Assembly: GCA_963737745.1 (NCBI GenBank)
Contig: CAVTTR010000007.1
Location: 682,001-746,000 of the forward strand
DNA from: Bog-473 sp963737745
GTDB taxonomy: Bacteria > Actinomycetota > Acidimicrobiia > Acidimicrobiales > RAAP-2
Length of the DNA: 64,000 nucleotides
Reading direction: 5' to 3'
Made by a program: the position numbers and the translations under genes. Shown one piece after another: positions 36,654 through 45,030 of this stretch (the first letter of the stretch is position 1; every line of letters starts with the position of its first letter). Below the pieces are notes generated by a model, which worked only from the letters and a program-made list of their open reading frames with translations, searched no databases and had not been told where the DNA came from.

Positions 36654-37631
36654 ATGCGCGCCGACCGACTCGTGGCAGCCCTCCTCGTGTTGCAGGCTCG
36701 GGGCCAGGTCACGGCGGAGGAGCTGGCCGAAGAGCTCGAGGTCAGCACCCGCACCGCTCGACGCGATCTCGAAGGCCTGGCCATGGCCGGTATTCCCGTT
36801 TACTCCCAACCCGGACGGGGAGGGGGCTGGCGGCTCCTCGGAGGCGCACGGACCGATCTGAGCGGGCTCACCGCGGCCGAGGCCCGCACGCTTTTTCTGG
36901 TGGCCGGTCCCTCGGCTGCCACGCCGGAAGTGAAGGCCGCCTTGCGGAAATTGGTCCAGGCTCTGCCCTCTTCGTTCCGCTCCGAAGCCGAGGCCGCTGC
37001 GAGCGCGGTGGTGCTCGATCCGTCGGCTTGGGACCGCGGCCAGGTGCCCCCGCCCCGGCATCTCGAGGCGCTGCAGCAAGCGATCATCGACGGGGTCCAG
37101 GTCTCCTTGGAGTACGGCCGGCGCGACGGCGCCCGATCACTGCGTGTCGTGCACCCCTGGGGGCTCGTGGTCAAGAATCAGGTCTGGTATCTCATTGCCG
37201 GAACCGGAGCCGGGCAGCGCACATTCCGGGTCAGCCGGGTGTTCTCGGTGGAGCCGACCAACGACCCGGCACAACGACCCGAGGGGTTCGACCTCGAGGC
37301 GGCGTGGCAGGCCATCATCACCACGCTCGACGAGAAACGGGCACCCGCGACCGTGCGGGTGCGGACGGACCTCGAGACGCTCGACATCATGCGCTACATG
37401 TTCGGGACGCGCCTGGTGCCCGGTCCGGCGGACGCGGCCGGGCGCATCGAGGTCGAGATCCGAGGGCACTCAGAGGAAGCGGTGGCGCGGCAGCTCAGCG
37501 GTCTCGGCGGCAGGTTCGAGGTGCTCTCACCCCCGAGCCTGCGGGGGCATCTGGCCGACCTCGGTCGGATACTGACGAAGCATTACGACCGCTTTGCGGA
37601 CGCCGACGGTTCAGCCCGCAGCGACGGCTGA
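36654..37631 (+). CDS. YafY-type transcriptional regulator (HTH-WYL)
   Basis: 325 residues. The N-terminal winged HTH (about 1-60) has TAEELAEELEVSTRTARRDLEGL, the DeoR/HTH_11 form (given in part). The WYL domain (about 135-215) has LRVVHPWGLVVKNQVWYLIAGT and FRVSRV, and a C-terminal WCX extension follows (about 240-310). WYL domains sense nucleic acids or small ligands. The divergent dinB-like gene is the probable target. The 3' end overlaps the convergent amidase gene by 21 nt. Confidence 0.92.
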   Translation: MRADRLVAALLVLQARGQVTAEELAEELEVSTRTARRDLEGLAMAGIPVYSQPGRGGGWRLLGGARTDLSGLTAAEARTLFLVAGPSAATPEVKAALRKLVQALPSSFRSEAEAAASAVVLDPSAWDRGQVPPPRHLEALQQAIIDGVQVSLEYGRRDGARSLRVVHPWGLVVKNQVWYLIAGTGAGQRTFRVSRVFSVEPTNDPAQRPEGFDLEAAWQAIITTLDEKRAPATVRVRTDLETLDIMRYMFGTRLVPGPADAAGRIEVEIRGHSEEAVARQLSGLGGRFEVLSPPSLRGHLADLGRILTKHYDRFADADGSARSDG

Positions 37632-38720
37632 CTCCAGCCACGTGCCGGCGCTCAGCAACTCCTCTTCGCTTCCGGTGCGCCCGATCAGCTGGATACTGGC
37701 CGGCAGCGAACTCGGCGTGGGCAGAGGAAGAGCGAGTGCGGGAACGCCGGCCAGATTGACGGGCAGCGTGCAACGCGCCACGAGAAGATCATCCCCCTCC
37801 TCGAGGGTGGGTGGGAAAATTGTCAGGGTAGGCGTCACGACGAAGTCGACCTGTTCGAAAAGTCCAGCCAAGGTGCGTTGCCAGGCCCGCTGACCGGTCC
37901 GGGCGGCGGCGAGGGTGGCCGGGTCGAACGAGGCGCCCATCAATAGACGTTCACGGACGGAGTCCCCGATGCCGTCGGGGTCACGCGCCACCAGCTCCCG
38001 ATTCGATTCCCACGCCTCGCTCACGAGAAGAAGCCCGGCATCGATCGTCGCTCGATCCCACTCGGGCACATCGAACTCGAGGACAGGCCACCCCGCGTGG
38101 TGCAAAGCCGCGTCCACCGCAGCGTCGATCAACGGATCGGCGGGAGGGCGCAGGCGCCCGATGGTCACCCCCGTTGTCTGGGCGGGCTCGAACCCGGGTT
38201 CGAGCAATGTCATGCCGAGGACCAGACCGGCCACGTCGCGCGCCAGCGGCCCGACGGTGTCGAAGCTGGGCGACAGCGGCCATACGCCATGGAGCGGGAT
38301 CCTGCCCCAGGTCGTCTTGAGACCAGCCGTGCCACAACACGCGGCGGGTATACGAATCGAACCTCCCGTGTCGCTCCCGTAGGCCACGTCGGCCTCTCCA
38401 ACGGCGACCGCGACCGCCGAGCCGCTCGAAGATCCCCCGGGCACGAGCCGGGCGTCGATCGGATTGACCGGCGTGCCGTACCACGGGTTGATACCGGTCA
38501 CCCCGAGGGCGAGCTCGTGGAGGTTCGTCCGTCCCACGACCCGGGCGCCCGCAGCGCGGGCACCTGCCATGCAGGCGGCATCGCGAAGGGCGGGAAGGGC
38601 GTGCTCGGCCACGGCGCGACAGCCCGCCGTCGTGGGCTCCCCTTCCATGTCGATGAGATCCTTGACGGCAAGGCGGACACCGGGTCCCGAGGTCTCATAA
38701 CGCGTGATGAAGGTGGTCAC
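37611..38720 (-). CDS. Amidase signature family hydrolase
   Basis: 369 residues from the GTG at 38720, which overlaps the DUF1275 stop (GTGA). The Ser-cisSer-Lys triad is visible: Lys in RLAVKDLID, cis-Ser in PGGSSSGSAVAV and nucleophile Ser in SDTGGSIRIPA. It is shorter than typical amidases (about 450-500 aa), so it belongs to a compact subgroup. The substrate is unknown; GatA is unlikely because of the length and the absence of gatB or gatC nearby. Confidence 0.9.
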   Translation of the reverse strand: MTTFITRYETSGPGVRLAVKDLIDMEGEPTTAGCRAVAEHALPALRDAACMAGARAAGARVVGRTNLHELALGVTGINPWYGTPVNPIDARLVPGGSSSGSAVAVAVGEADVAYGSDTGGSIRIPAACCGTAGLKTTWGRIPLHGVWPLSPSFDTVGPLARDVAGLVLGMTLLEPGFEPAQTTGVTIGRLRPPADPLIDAAVDAALHHAGWPVLEFDVPEWDRATIDAGLLLVSEAWESNRELVARDPDGIGDSVRERLLMGASFDPATLAAARTGQRAWQRTLAGLFEQVDFVVTPTLTIFPPTLEEGDDLLVARCTLPVNLAGVPALALPLPTPSSLPASIQLIGRTGSEEELLSAGTWLESAVAAG

Positions 38721-39448
38721 GGATGGATCCACGGCGCGTCGCGTCGACCCTTCACTCTCGCTGCGACAGCGATGATCACGAGCAGCACGAGTGCCGTCAC
38801 CAGCGGAAGAACGATATCGACATGGAGCAGGAATACGGCACCCACCAGCGCACCGAGCATCATGGAGACCACCGAGACGAGACGACGGCCGTTCGACGAA
38901 CCTGCGCCCCCGGCGTTCGTTGTATCGGCGGCGAATCCGGTGATGGTCAACGTGAGAACCGTCGTGGTCAGATCGGGCACGGCCAGCCGCCGGGCCGTGG
39001 CGTTCTGCATTCCCATGGCCAGGGCCAGGCACACGATCGACGGATAGCGAAAGCCGGCCGGCACCGGTCTCTCACTCATCGCCGCCAGCAGCACGGCCAG
39101 GGCCAAGAGGCCCGCTTGGATGGAGGCCGTGTTCGAAAGGAGGCGTGCCCGGTGCTCTCCGAATCGGGCCCCTACCTTTCCCCCGACGAGCGCGCCGAAC
39201 CAGAACGAAACCAATGCGACCACCGAGGCACCGATGGAGAAGCCGGGCGCGCCAACGAGGGCGAAGCCCAAGAACACGACGTTGCCCGTCATGTTGGCCA
39301 CAAACACGTGCCCAAGGACCAAATAGCTGTACGCATCGACCAGGCCAGTGACCACGGTCAGTCCCACCAGCAATGCAGGCAGAGGACCATGGCGGCCGTC
39401 GGGAGGAGGCACCAGGGTCTCCCGCACGCCGGTGAAGAACGAATTCAT
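38717..39448 (-). CDS. DUF1275 (YoaK) family membrane protein
   Basis: 243 residues with about six membrane helices. Family signatures are GLVDAYSYLVLGHVFVANMTGNVVFLG (in part), AMGMQNATARRL and the TTTVLTLTITG segment. The physiological role of DUF1275 proteins is not settled. The start lies at the edge of a 14-nt tandem duplication (39447-39474), and the stop overlaps the amidase start. Confidence 0.9.
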   Translation of the reverse strand: MNSFFTGVRETLVPPPDGRHGPLPALLVGLTVVTGLVDAYSYLVLGHVFVANMTGNVVFLGFALVGAPGFSIGASVVALVSFWFGALVGGKVGARFGEHRARLLSNTASIQAGLLALAVLLAAMSERPVPAGFRYPSIVCLALAMGMQNATARRLAVPDLTTTVLTLTITGFAADTTNAGGAGSSNGRRLVSVVSMMLGALVGAVFLLHVDIVLPLVTALVLLVIIAVAARVKGRRDAPWIHP

Positions 39449-39474
39449 GGAGAAATGGTCATGGAGAAATGGTC
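39447..39474. repeat. 14-nt tandem duplication at the DUF1275 start
   Basis: Two exact copies of ATGGAGAAATGGTC lie head to tail (39447-39460 and 39461-39474). They cover the DUF1275 start codon, its leader and the last base or two of the MFS remnant. On the minus strand the duplication adds a second in-frame-independent ATG just upstream of the true start. Confidence 0.85.
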
Positions 39475-39730
39475 ACCCCGAAATCGCACTCGCCTCTTCG
39501 GGGGAAGCCTCTTGCAACCCGCGCCGTAACGCCACAAACGCCACGAGGCCGGCGAAGCCCATGATTCCGCACATGACGTACAGCACGGTCTGTGTGGCGT
39601 AGGCGAAGTCCAATGAGAAGTAGTGCGGAACGGCAATGGAAACGATGGTCTGGTCGATGAACGTCATGGCGACCGCGAAGATCATGGCGGCGAGCACAAG
39701 GTTCCTGTTGGGAGCTGCGGGGGCCAGCAT
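39473..39730 (-). pseudogene. Internal-deletion remnant of a DHA2 (EmrB/QacA-type) MFS transporter
   Basis: The 85-residue frame has the first helix of 14-TM drug transporters (MIFAVAMTFIDQTIVSIAVP) joined directly to a last-helix segment (DFAYATQTVLYVMCGIMGFAG, then RRGLQE). In full-length proteins about 400 residues separate them. The join is in frame near residue 38. It cannot form a normal transporter. It is either a deletion relic or, less likely, a small two-helix protein kept for another reason. It precedes DUF1275 in the same direction. Confidence 0.65.
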
Positions 39731-39845
39731 TGACGTCCCTTCGTCTGTTTCTTCGCGTCACCTGATCCCGCTGTGCGCTCGGTCTCGGACATCGTCGCGC
39801 ACCACCAGGAGGGGCGCTGCCATCGAGAGGCGCGCCGGCATCAAT

Positions 39846-41642
39846 ATGCCCTGCGCTACGGTCGGGCGTCTGAGACTCCTTGCGCAGCGGTCGAAGCGGT
39901 TGGGCCTGGCGATCTCCACGCTGGCCGGCCTGGCGTGGAGCGGTGCCACGCTCGTCGCCGCACCCACGGCGGCCTCAGCCGGCACTCCGTTGCCGGGTGC
40001 GCCCAACTGTCCGATCTTTCCGGCCGACAACGTGTGGAACACGAATATCGAGGGCCTTCCCGTCGATCCGCATAGCGCCGCCTGGATGTCGAGCATGGAC
40101 AGCGCCACCACCCACCTGCATCCGGACTTCGGACCCTCCGGTGACCCCACCAATCCCTACGGAATGCCCTACACCGTGGTCTCACCCACACAGCCATTGG
40201 TCAACATCGCCTTCCGGTACAGCGACGAGAGCGACCCGGGCCCTTACCCCTTTGGCCCCGACACTCCCATCGAAGGCGGATCCCAGGCGACCGGCGACCG
40301 TCACGCCCTCATGGTGAACCCAAGCACCTGCACCCTCTACGAGCTCTACGACGCCCACTACAGCGCGTCGGGCTCGACGGCCGGCTCCGGGGCCATCTGG
40401 AATCTCAACTCGAACAACCTGCGTCCGAGCGGCTGGACGTCGGCCGACGCCGCGGGACTCCCGATACTGCCCGGGCTGCTGCGCTACGACGAGGTGGAGT
40501 CGGGCACCATCACCCATGCCATCCGCATGACCGCCGTGTCGACGGACAACTCGTTCACCTGGCCGGCTCGTCACGCCGCCGGGTCTGCCGACAACCCGGA
40601 CCTCCCCCCGATGGGCGCCCGTTTCCGGCTCAAGGCGAGCTTCAATGTCTCAACCTTCTCACCCCAGGCCCAGGTCGTACTGCGGGCGATGCAGCAGTAC
40701 GGCTTGATCCTGGCCGACAACGGATCGAACTGGTACTTCGGGGGAACTGCGGATCCGTCCTGGCCCAGTTCCCTCATTGCTGAGCTCAAGGAGGTGCCGG
40801 CCAGCGCTTTCGAGGCGGTGGACGAGTCGTCCCTCATGATCAACGCCAACTCAGGTCAAGCCCGCCAGACCGCAAGCGCAGTGACGTGTACCTCGGCCCC
40901 GGGCTATCGCCTGGCCGCGGCCGACGGCGGCGTCTTCTCGTTTTGCGAGCCCTTCGAGGGCTCCATGGGCGGCACCCCGCTGGCCGCCAAGATCGTCGGC
41001 ATGGCGGCCACCCCCGATAACGAGGGGTACTGGCTGGTGGCGGCCGACGGTGGCGTCTTCACCTTCGGCGATGCGAATTTCTACGGGTCCATGGGCGGTC
41101 ACCGCCTCAATCAGCCGATCGTCGGTATGGCAGCGACACCCGATGGTGGCGGGTACTGGTTGGTGGCACGAGACGGGGGCGTCTTCGCCTTCGGCGATGC
41201 ACGCTTCTATGGATCCACCGGCAGTATGCGGCTCAATAAACCGATCGTCGGGATGACGTCTTCGCCCGATGGAGCTGGCTATTGGTTGGTGGCATCCGAC
41301 GGCGGCATCTTCACCTACGGTGACGCACCGTTCAAAGGGTCGACCGGGTCCTTGCGTCTCAACGCGCCCATGGTCGGGATGGCACCCACGAGCGATGGGA
41401 ACGGCTATTGGTTAGTGGCATCGGACGGCGGCATCTTCACCTTCGGCGACGCACCCTTCTACGGCTCGGCGGGTGCGATCCAGTTGAACGCGTCCATCGT
41501 CGGCATGACCACCACCCCCGATCGGGCCGGCTACTGGTTGGTGGCATCCGACGGCGGCATCTTCACCTTCGGCGACGCCACCTTTGAGGGCTCAACCGGC
41601 GCGCTCAATCTCGCCGCGCCCATCGTGGCCATGACGGGCTGA
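39846..41642 (+). CDS. Secreted protein with a conserved N-terminal domain and six 42-aa repeats
   Basis: 598 residues from the ATG at 39846 (weak RBS). A signal peptide (about 1-45, ending near AASAG) is followed by a conserved extracellular domain (about 48-345) with CPIFPADNVWNT, TPIEGG, GDRHALMV, TLYELYDA and LPGLLRYDE. This domain is known to me only from hypothetical secreted proteins. Residues 353-598 are six units of GYWLVASDGGIFTFGDA..GS.G...LN.PIVGM..TPD. The same repeats end the B12-operon barrel protein. Function unknown; an extracellular beta-propeller is inferred. Confidence 0.8.
   Translation: MPCATVGRLRLLAQRSKRLGLAISTLAGLAWSGATLVAAPTAASAGTPLPGAPNCPIFPADNVWNTNIEGLPVDPHSAAWMSSMDSATTHLHPDFGPSGDPTNPYGMPYTVVSPTQPLVNIAFRYSDESDPGPYPFGPDTPIEGGSQATGDRHALMVNPSTCTLYELYDAHYSASGSTAGSGAIWNLNSNNLRPSGWTSADAAGLPILPGLLRYDEVESGTITHAIRMTAVSTDNSFTWPARHAAGSADNPDLPPMGARFRLKASFNVSTFSPQAQVVLRAMQQYGLILADNGSNWYFGGTADPSWPSSLIAELKEVPASAFEAVDESSLMINANSGQARQTASAVTCTSAPGYRLAAADGGVFSFCEPFEGSMGGTPLAAKIVGMAATPDNEGYWLVAADGGVFTFGDANFYGSMGGHRLNQPIVGMAATPDGGGYWLVARDGGVFAFGDARFYGSTGSMRLNKPIVGMTSSPDGAGYWLVASDGGIFTYGDAPFKGSTGSLRLNAPMVGMAPTSDGNGYWLVASDGGIFTFGDAPFYGSAGAIQLNASIVGMTTTPDRAGYWLVASDGGIFTFGDATFEGSTGALNLAAPIVAMTG
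40902..41642 (+). repeat. Six tandem 126-nt coding repeats, homologous to those at 6806-7554
   Basis: The period is 126 nt (42 aa) with GCATCCGACGGCGGCATCTT recurring in units 4 to 6. Units here are more divergent from each other than at the B12 locus. The last unit is cut slightly short (37 aa), which fits closure of a propeller by the first strand. Confidence 0.85.
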
Positions 41643-41673
41643 CGCCGACCCACTTGATCAACGTCTCAGCGCT

Positions 41674-42165
41674 TCAACCCTTCAGCGTGTAGCGATAGAC
41701 GTTGGTCTCGCGCCGCTCGAAACCGAGTCGAGCGTAAAGACGGTTAGCCGCCTCCCGCTCGGGTCGAGACGTCAGATCCACGGTTCGTGCGCCGAGATGG
41801 CGTGCGTGATCGAGTGCGGCGTTCGTCAGAGCCGCCGCCACACCGGCCCCGCGTGCAGCCTCGTCCACGACGACATCTTCGATCCAGGCCCGAATGCCGG
41901 TGGGCAACCTGAAGAGGGCCAAGGTCAGCATGCCCACCACCTGACCACTCGACGCCTCACCGCCCGTGCCCATGCCATCGCCAGAGCCATCCTCAGACAT
42001 CGCGAGAAACAGCGTGGTGACCGGATCCTCAATGATGCGACGGAGCTCGTCGAGATCGGGCGCGGCCGAGGTCGAAGAGACTTGCGGCACCAGTTGGGCC
42101 ACCGCGTGTTGCAGGGCCGCATCGGCCGTCCCGGCCACCACAATGGTGACCGCACGCGGCGCCAT
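41674..42165 (-). CDS. GNAT family N-acetyltransferase
   Basis: 163 residues from the ATG at 42165, overlapping the Nudix stop by one base (TGATG). The acetyl-CoA binding motif A is in DVVVDEAARGAGVAAALTNAAL and motif B near RPEREAANRLYARLGFERRET (in part). The substrate is unknown. A GDGMGTGGE-rich insert (about 63-75) is unusual for the family. Confidence 0.88.
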   Translation of the reverse strand: MAPRAVTIVVAGTADAALQHAVAQLVPQVSSTSAAPDLDELRRIIEDPVTTLFLAMSEDGSGDGMGTGGEASSGQVVGMLTLALFRLPTGIRAWIEDVVVDEAARGAGVAAALTNAALDHARHLGARTVDLTSRPEREAANRLYARLGFERRETNVYRYTLKG

Positions 42166-42863
42166 CAGATCGTCTGCGAATCGCCCCGCCACATGGGTTG
42201 GCGAACGCTGTCGTAGAGGACGTCACGGTGCTCCCCCGCCAGAGCGGCAAAGACCGTGTCGGACCAACGTTCCGAACCCACGAGCGGAGAGGGCATGGTG
42301 TCGCGCGTGAACCAACCCACGTCTTGGCACTCAAGGGGATGCGGTTTCAGCGTGCCCCCAACGGCGCGGCAGTAGAAGAGAAGCGAGTAGAGCGGCACCC
42401 TGGTGAAGCCCAGCCGCAATCCGTCCAGGACGGCAATGAGGCGGACGGGTTCAACTTCGATCCCCGTCTCCTCCTCTACTTCCTTGACGACGACCTCGGC
42501 CGCGGAGTAGCCGACGTCGCACCATCCGGTCGGATAGAGCCAGATCCCCGAGTCGGCCCGTTGAATGAGAAGCAGTTCACCGTCATCGTTCCCCACCGCG
42601 GCACCCACAGCCACCTTGGGCGTGACGTAGCCCGGCACTCCCTTGCCGACCGTGTCCATCCACTCTTGGACCAGTCCGTCGGCTGCATCCGCATCGTGGG
42701 GCTCCTCATCGGCCTCGAAGCGGATGTCGGCCGCCACTTTGAGGATCTCCTCGAACCGCTCTTGCTCGTAGAGGCTCTCGGTGAATCCCAGCCCGGTGCG
42801 GGCAATGGCGGAAAGCGCCTCGCTCCAACGCAGCAGGGTTTTGAGGGGAACGTTGCGATCCAC
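42165..42863 (-). CDS. Nudix hydrolase with N-terminal helical domain (ADP-ribose pyrophosphatase type)
   Basis: 232 residues. Residues 1-60 match the Nudix N-terminal domain (LLRWSEALSAIARTGLGFTES). The Nudix box follows at about 110-132 (GWCDVGYSAAEVVVKEVEEETG; split here), with Lys instead of the usual Arg before the first box Glu. Family members hydrolyse ADP-ribose or related nucleotide sugars. It is coupled to the GNAT gene. Confidence 0.88.
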   Translation of the reverse strand: MDRNVPLKTLLRWSEALSAIARTGLGFTESLYEQERFEEILKVAADIRFEADEEPHDADAADGLVQEWMDTVGKGVPGYVTPKVAVGAAVGNDDGELLLIQRADSGIWLYPTGWCDVGYSAAEVVVKEVEEETGIEVEPVRLIAVLDGLRLGFTRVPLYSLLFYCRAVGGTLKPHPLECQDVGWFTRDTMPSPLVGSERWSDTVFAALAGEHRDVLYDSVRQPMWRGDSQTI

Positions 42864-42909
42864 AGTTGCTGACGCTACCGCGCCTCGCCCGATGAGCCAG
42901 AATGGCCCC

Positions 42910-43107
42910 GTGCCCGTGAACGAGGATTGCCGTCACTACGTAATGCGGACCACTCCCCGGGGCGACCGACTGGAACGCTGCAAGGTGGATGCCAACGAGC
43001 CCCTTCCCTTCGCTTGTCCCGAAGGATGCGTGTTCTACGAGCCCCGCAAGGTCTCCCAGGCCGGATGGACGGTGCGGCGCAGAGACGACGACCCCGGAGC
43101 TCAATAG
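42910..43107 (+). CDS. Small four-cysteine protein, unknown
   Basis: 65 residues from a GTG at 42910 (ATG at 42892 and GTG at 42916 are alternatives). The four cysteines lie in EDCRHY, LERCKVD and FACPEGCVFY, so a structural zinc or iron-sulfur site is plausible. The sequence looks conserved and folded (PFACPEGCVFYEPRK). It is divergent from the Nudix gene and convergent with the NIL gene. I do not know a function. Confidence 0.6.
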   Translation: MPVNEDCRHYVMRTTPRGDRLERCKVDANEPLPFACPEGCVFYEPRKVSQAGWTVRRRDDDPGAQ

Positions 43108-43155
43108 GGGCCCGCTTTCCTCGGTCTGCCAGCTCTGCCAGCTTTCCCAGGTCTC

Positions 43156-43395
43156 TCAGCTCTCGAGGACGTCGCCCAACAAGTCGACGCTGATCCCCTC
43201 GCCGCGCAACCAGTCGACGGCCGCCTCGACCTGCAGTCCCTCGCCATCGAGCTCGCAGACGATCCAGCCCCGGTGATCCTCAACGTCTGCTCGACGGATA
43301 TTTGGCTCGACGTCGAACTGGCGCACCAACGTCGCCAATATGGCCCGGCGTACCTCTGACTCGGGAAACGTCAGCTTCACCCGAACCTGACTCAC
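43156..43395 (-). CDS. Stand-alone NIL domain protein
   Basis: 79 residues, entirely a NIL domain: VRVKLTFPESEVRRAILATL, then FDVEPNIRRADVED, GWIVCELDG and the amphipathic AVDWLRGEGISVDLL helix. NIL domains occur at the C-terminus of MetN, where they bind methionine, and in proteins linked to sulfur or homocysteine metabolism. The GTG at 43395 overlaps the larE stop, so it is probably translated together with the sulfur transferase LarE. Confidence 0.82.
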   Translation of the reverse strand: MSQVRVKLTFPESEVRRAILATLVRQFDVEPNIRRADVEDHRGWIVCELDGEGLQVEAAVDWLRGEGISVDLLGDVLES

Positions 43396-44249
43396 GTGAT
43401 CTCCTCCGTCGTGCCGGACCCACCAGGGCCGCTCCACATCGGCTGGGCCGCCGGACCGTCGAGCATCCGATTCATGTTGCCGGAGCGGAAGCCTTCCAGG
43501 TCCAGCGCCACAAAGCGAAAACCGGCCGCTTGCACGGCCTGCACCACTTCGGTTCGACGTTCGAGGACCTCGGTCAATACGTCCGACGGGAACTCGAGCC
43601 GGGCCGCCGCCCCGTGATGGCGGACGCGGAATTCCCTGAACCCAAGGGAACGCAGGGCGGATTCGGCCGCCTCCACCGCCCGGAGACGGCCGAGGGTCAC
43701 CGGCGTCCCATAGGGCAGGCGAGAGGCCAGGCAGGCCGCCGCGGGTTTGTCCCACGTGCGCAGGCCGAGCTCCTTGGACCAATGACGGATGTCGTCTTTG
43801 GCAAAACCGGCCGCCACGAAAGGGAAGGAGGCACCCGCGGCGGCGGCAGCCGCTTGCCCGGGGCGGTGATCTCCCAGGTCGCTAACGTTGACGCCGAGCA
43901 CGACGTGCGCCGCTTCGGCCCGGGCCAGCGGACCCAGAGCCGACATGAGGGCCGTCTTGCATCGAGCGCACCGATCACCGCCGTTGGCCACGTATGTAGG
44001 GTCGTCCATTTCGTCGGTGGGCACCCCCATCCAACGCAGGTCCCATTCACGGGCCAGCGCCCTGCAGTCATCGGCTTCCTCGCCGGCCAGCGATGGCGAC
44101 AGAGCCGTCACACACAGGACGTGGTCCCGCCCCAGGGTGTCCTGCGCGACCTTGGCCAGCAGGGCCGAGTCGGCCCCGCCGCTGAACGCCACCACCACGC
44201 GACCCAGCTGGCGCAGCTCGTCCCGCAACGTCTCGAGTGAAGCCGTCAC
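43392..44249 (-). CDS. larE: ATP-dependent sacrificial sulfur transferase LarE
   Basis: 285 residues of the PP-loop ATP pyrophosphatase superfamily. LarE activates the carboxylates of the LarB product and donates sulfur from a protein cysteine (or via an iron-sulfur cluster in some lineages), giving the dithiolate pincer. Visible: the PP-loop VAFSGGADSALLA (about 20-32), GDRCARCKTALM and KPAAACLASRLPYGTPVT, whose Cys is the likely sulfur donor. Codons overlap chdC upstream (ATGA) and the NIL gene downstream. larB and larC are 10 kb away. Confidence 0.94.
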   Translation of the reverse strand: MTASLETLRDELRQLGRVVVAFSGGADSALLAKVAQDTLGRDHVLCVTALSPSLAGEEADDCRALAREWDLRWMGVPTDEMDDPTYVANGGDRCARCKTALMSALGPLARAEAAHVVLGVNVSDLGDHRPGQAAAAAAGASFPFVAAGFAKDDIRHWSKELGLRTWDKPAAACLASRLPYGTPVTLGRLRAVEAAESALRSLGFREFRVRHHGAAARLEFPSDVLTEVLERRTEVVQAVQAAGFRFVALDLEGFRSGNMNRMLDGPAAQPMWSGPGGSGTTEEIT

Positions 44250-44956
44250 CCTGGCGCGTCGCCGCTGGTCGTGATGGCCTCCAACACGGTGTCGAGATCC
44301 CCCACCATGCCCGTATAGAAGGGCCCGAACTCGGCGTAATGGGCCGAGGCCTCGTCAAAGCGCATCTCGTAGACGCAGTCCTTGAGGTCGTCGGGATGGA
44401 CGCCGAACAAGGTCACGCCCCACTCGAATTCGTCCAGCCCGGTCGAGCCGGTGATCACCTGGAGGATCCGGCCGTGAAAGGTCCGCCCGACCTTCCCGTG
44501 GCCCATCATCAGCTCCTTGCGGCTCTCGAAATCGAGGCTGTACCAGTTGTGATCGGCGGTGCGGCGTTTCGACATGGGATAGAAGCAGAACGCCGTCTTT
44601 CCCTCGGGCGGCAGCTGGGGGAAGAGGCGGGCCTGGCGCATCTCCTCGGGCACCCCGGCGGCGTATTCGGAGATCTCCGTCAGCGAGACATAGGAAGCGG
44701 CGATCAGCGCCCCGCTGTGCTGGACGGCGCTCTGGAACTCCCGTAGGCGCCACAGGTCCGGGCCCAGGACCATCAGGCCCAGGTCGGCCTTGTGGCCCAA
44801 GAGAGCCGCCGCGATGACCTGGTATCCGTCCGCCCGAGCTGCGCCGACGGCCTCTCGCAGCGCGTGCGCCTGGAGCGCACCGTCGGGGGGCACGTGGCAG
44901 AACAGGTGGAGTACCGCCTGGCCGATCGAAGGGACGAGAGGAGAGTCAGCGGCCAC
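44246..44956 (-). CDS. chdC: Coproheme decarboxylase (HemQ/chlorite dismutase-like)
   Basis: The last enzyme of the coproporphyrin-dependent heme pathway of Gram-positive bacteria, oxidatively decarboxylating coproheme to heme b. The 236-residue protein has the dimeric alpha-beta barrel fold with FCFYPMSKRR, NWYSLDFESRKELM, the proximal-His region MMGHGKVGR and GLDEFEWGVTLFG. It lacks the distal Arg of true chlorite dismutases as far as I can see. It is first in the chdC-larE-NIL run. Confidence 0.94.
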   Translation of the reverse strand: MAADSPLVPSIGQAVLHLFCHVPPDGALQAHALREAVGAARADGYQVIAAALLGHKADLGLMVLGPDLWRLREFQSAVQHSGALIAASYVSLTEISEYAAGVPEEMRQARLFPQLPPEGKTAFCFYPMSKRRTADHNWYSLDFESRKELMMGHGKVGRTFHGRILQVITGSTGLDEFEWGVTLFGVHPDDLKDCVYEMRFDEASAHYAEFGPFYTGMVGDLDTVLEAITTSGDAPG

Positions 44957-45030
44957 GGACGCCAGTGTAGGGAACGGGGGAACGGACCGGGCCCCGAGGG
45001 CTACTGGTTCCCAGCCCGCCGGACGCGAAG

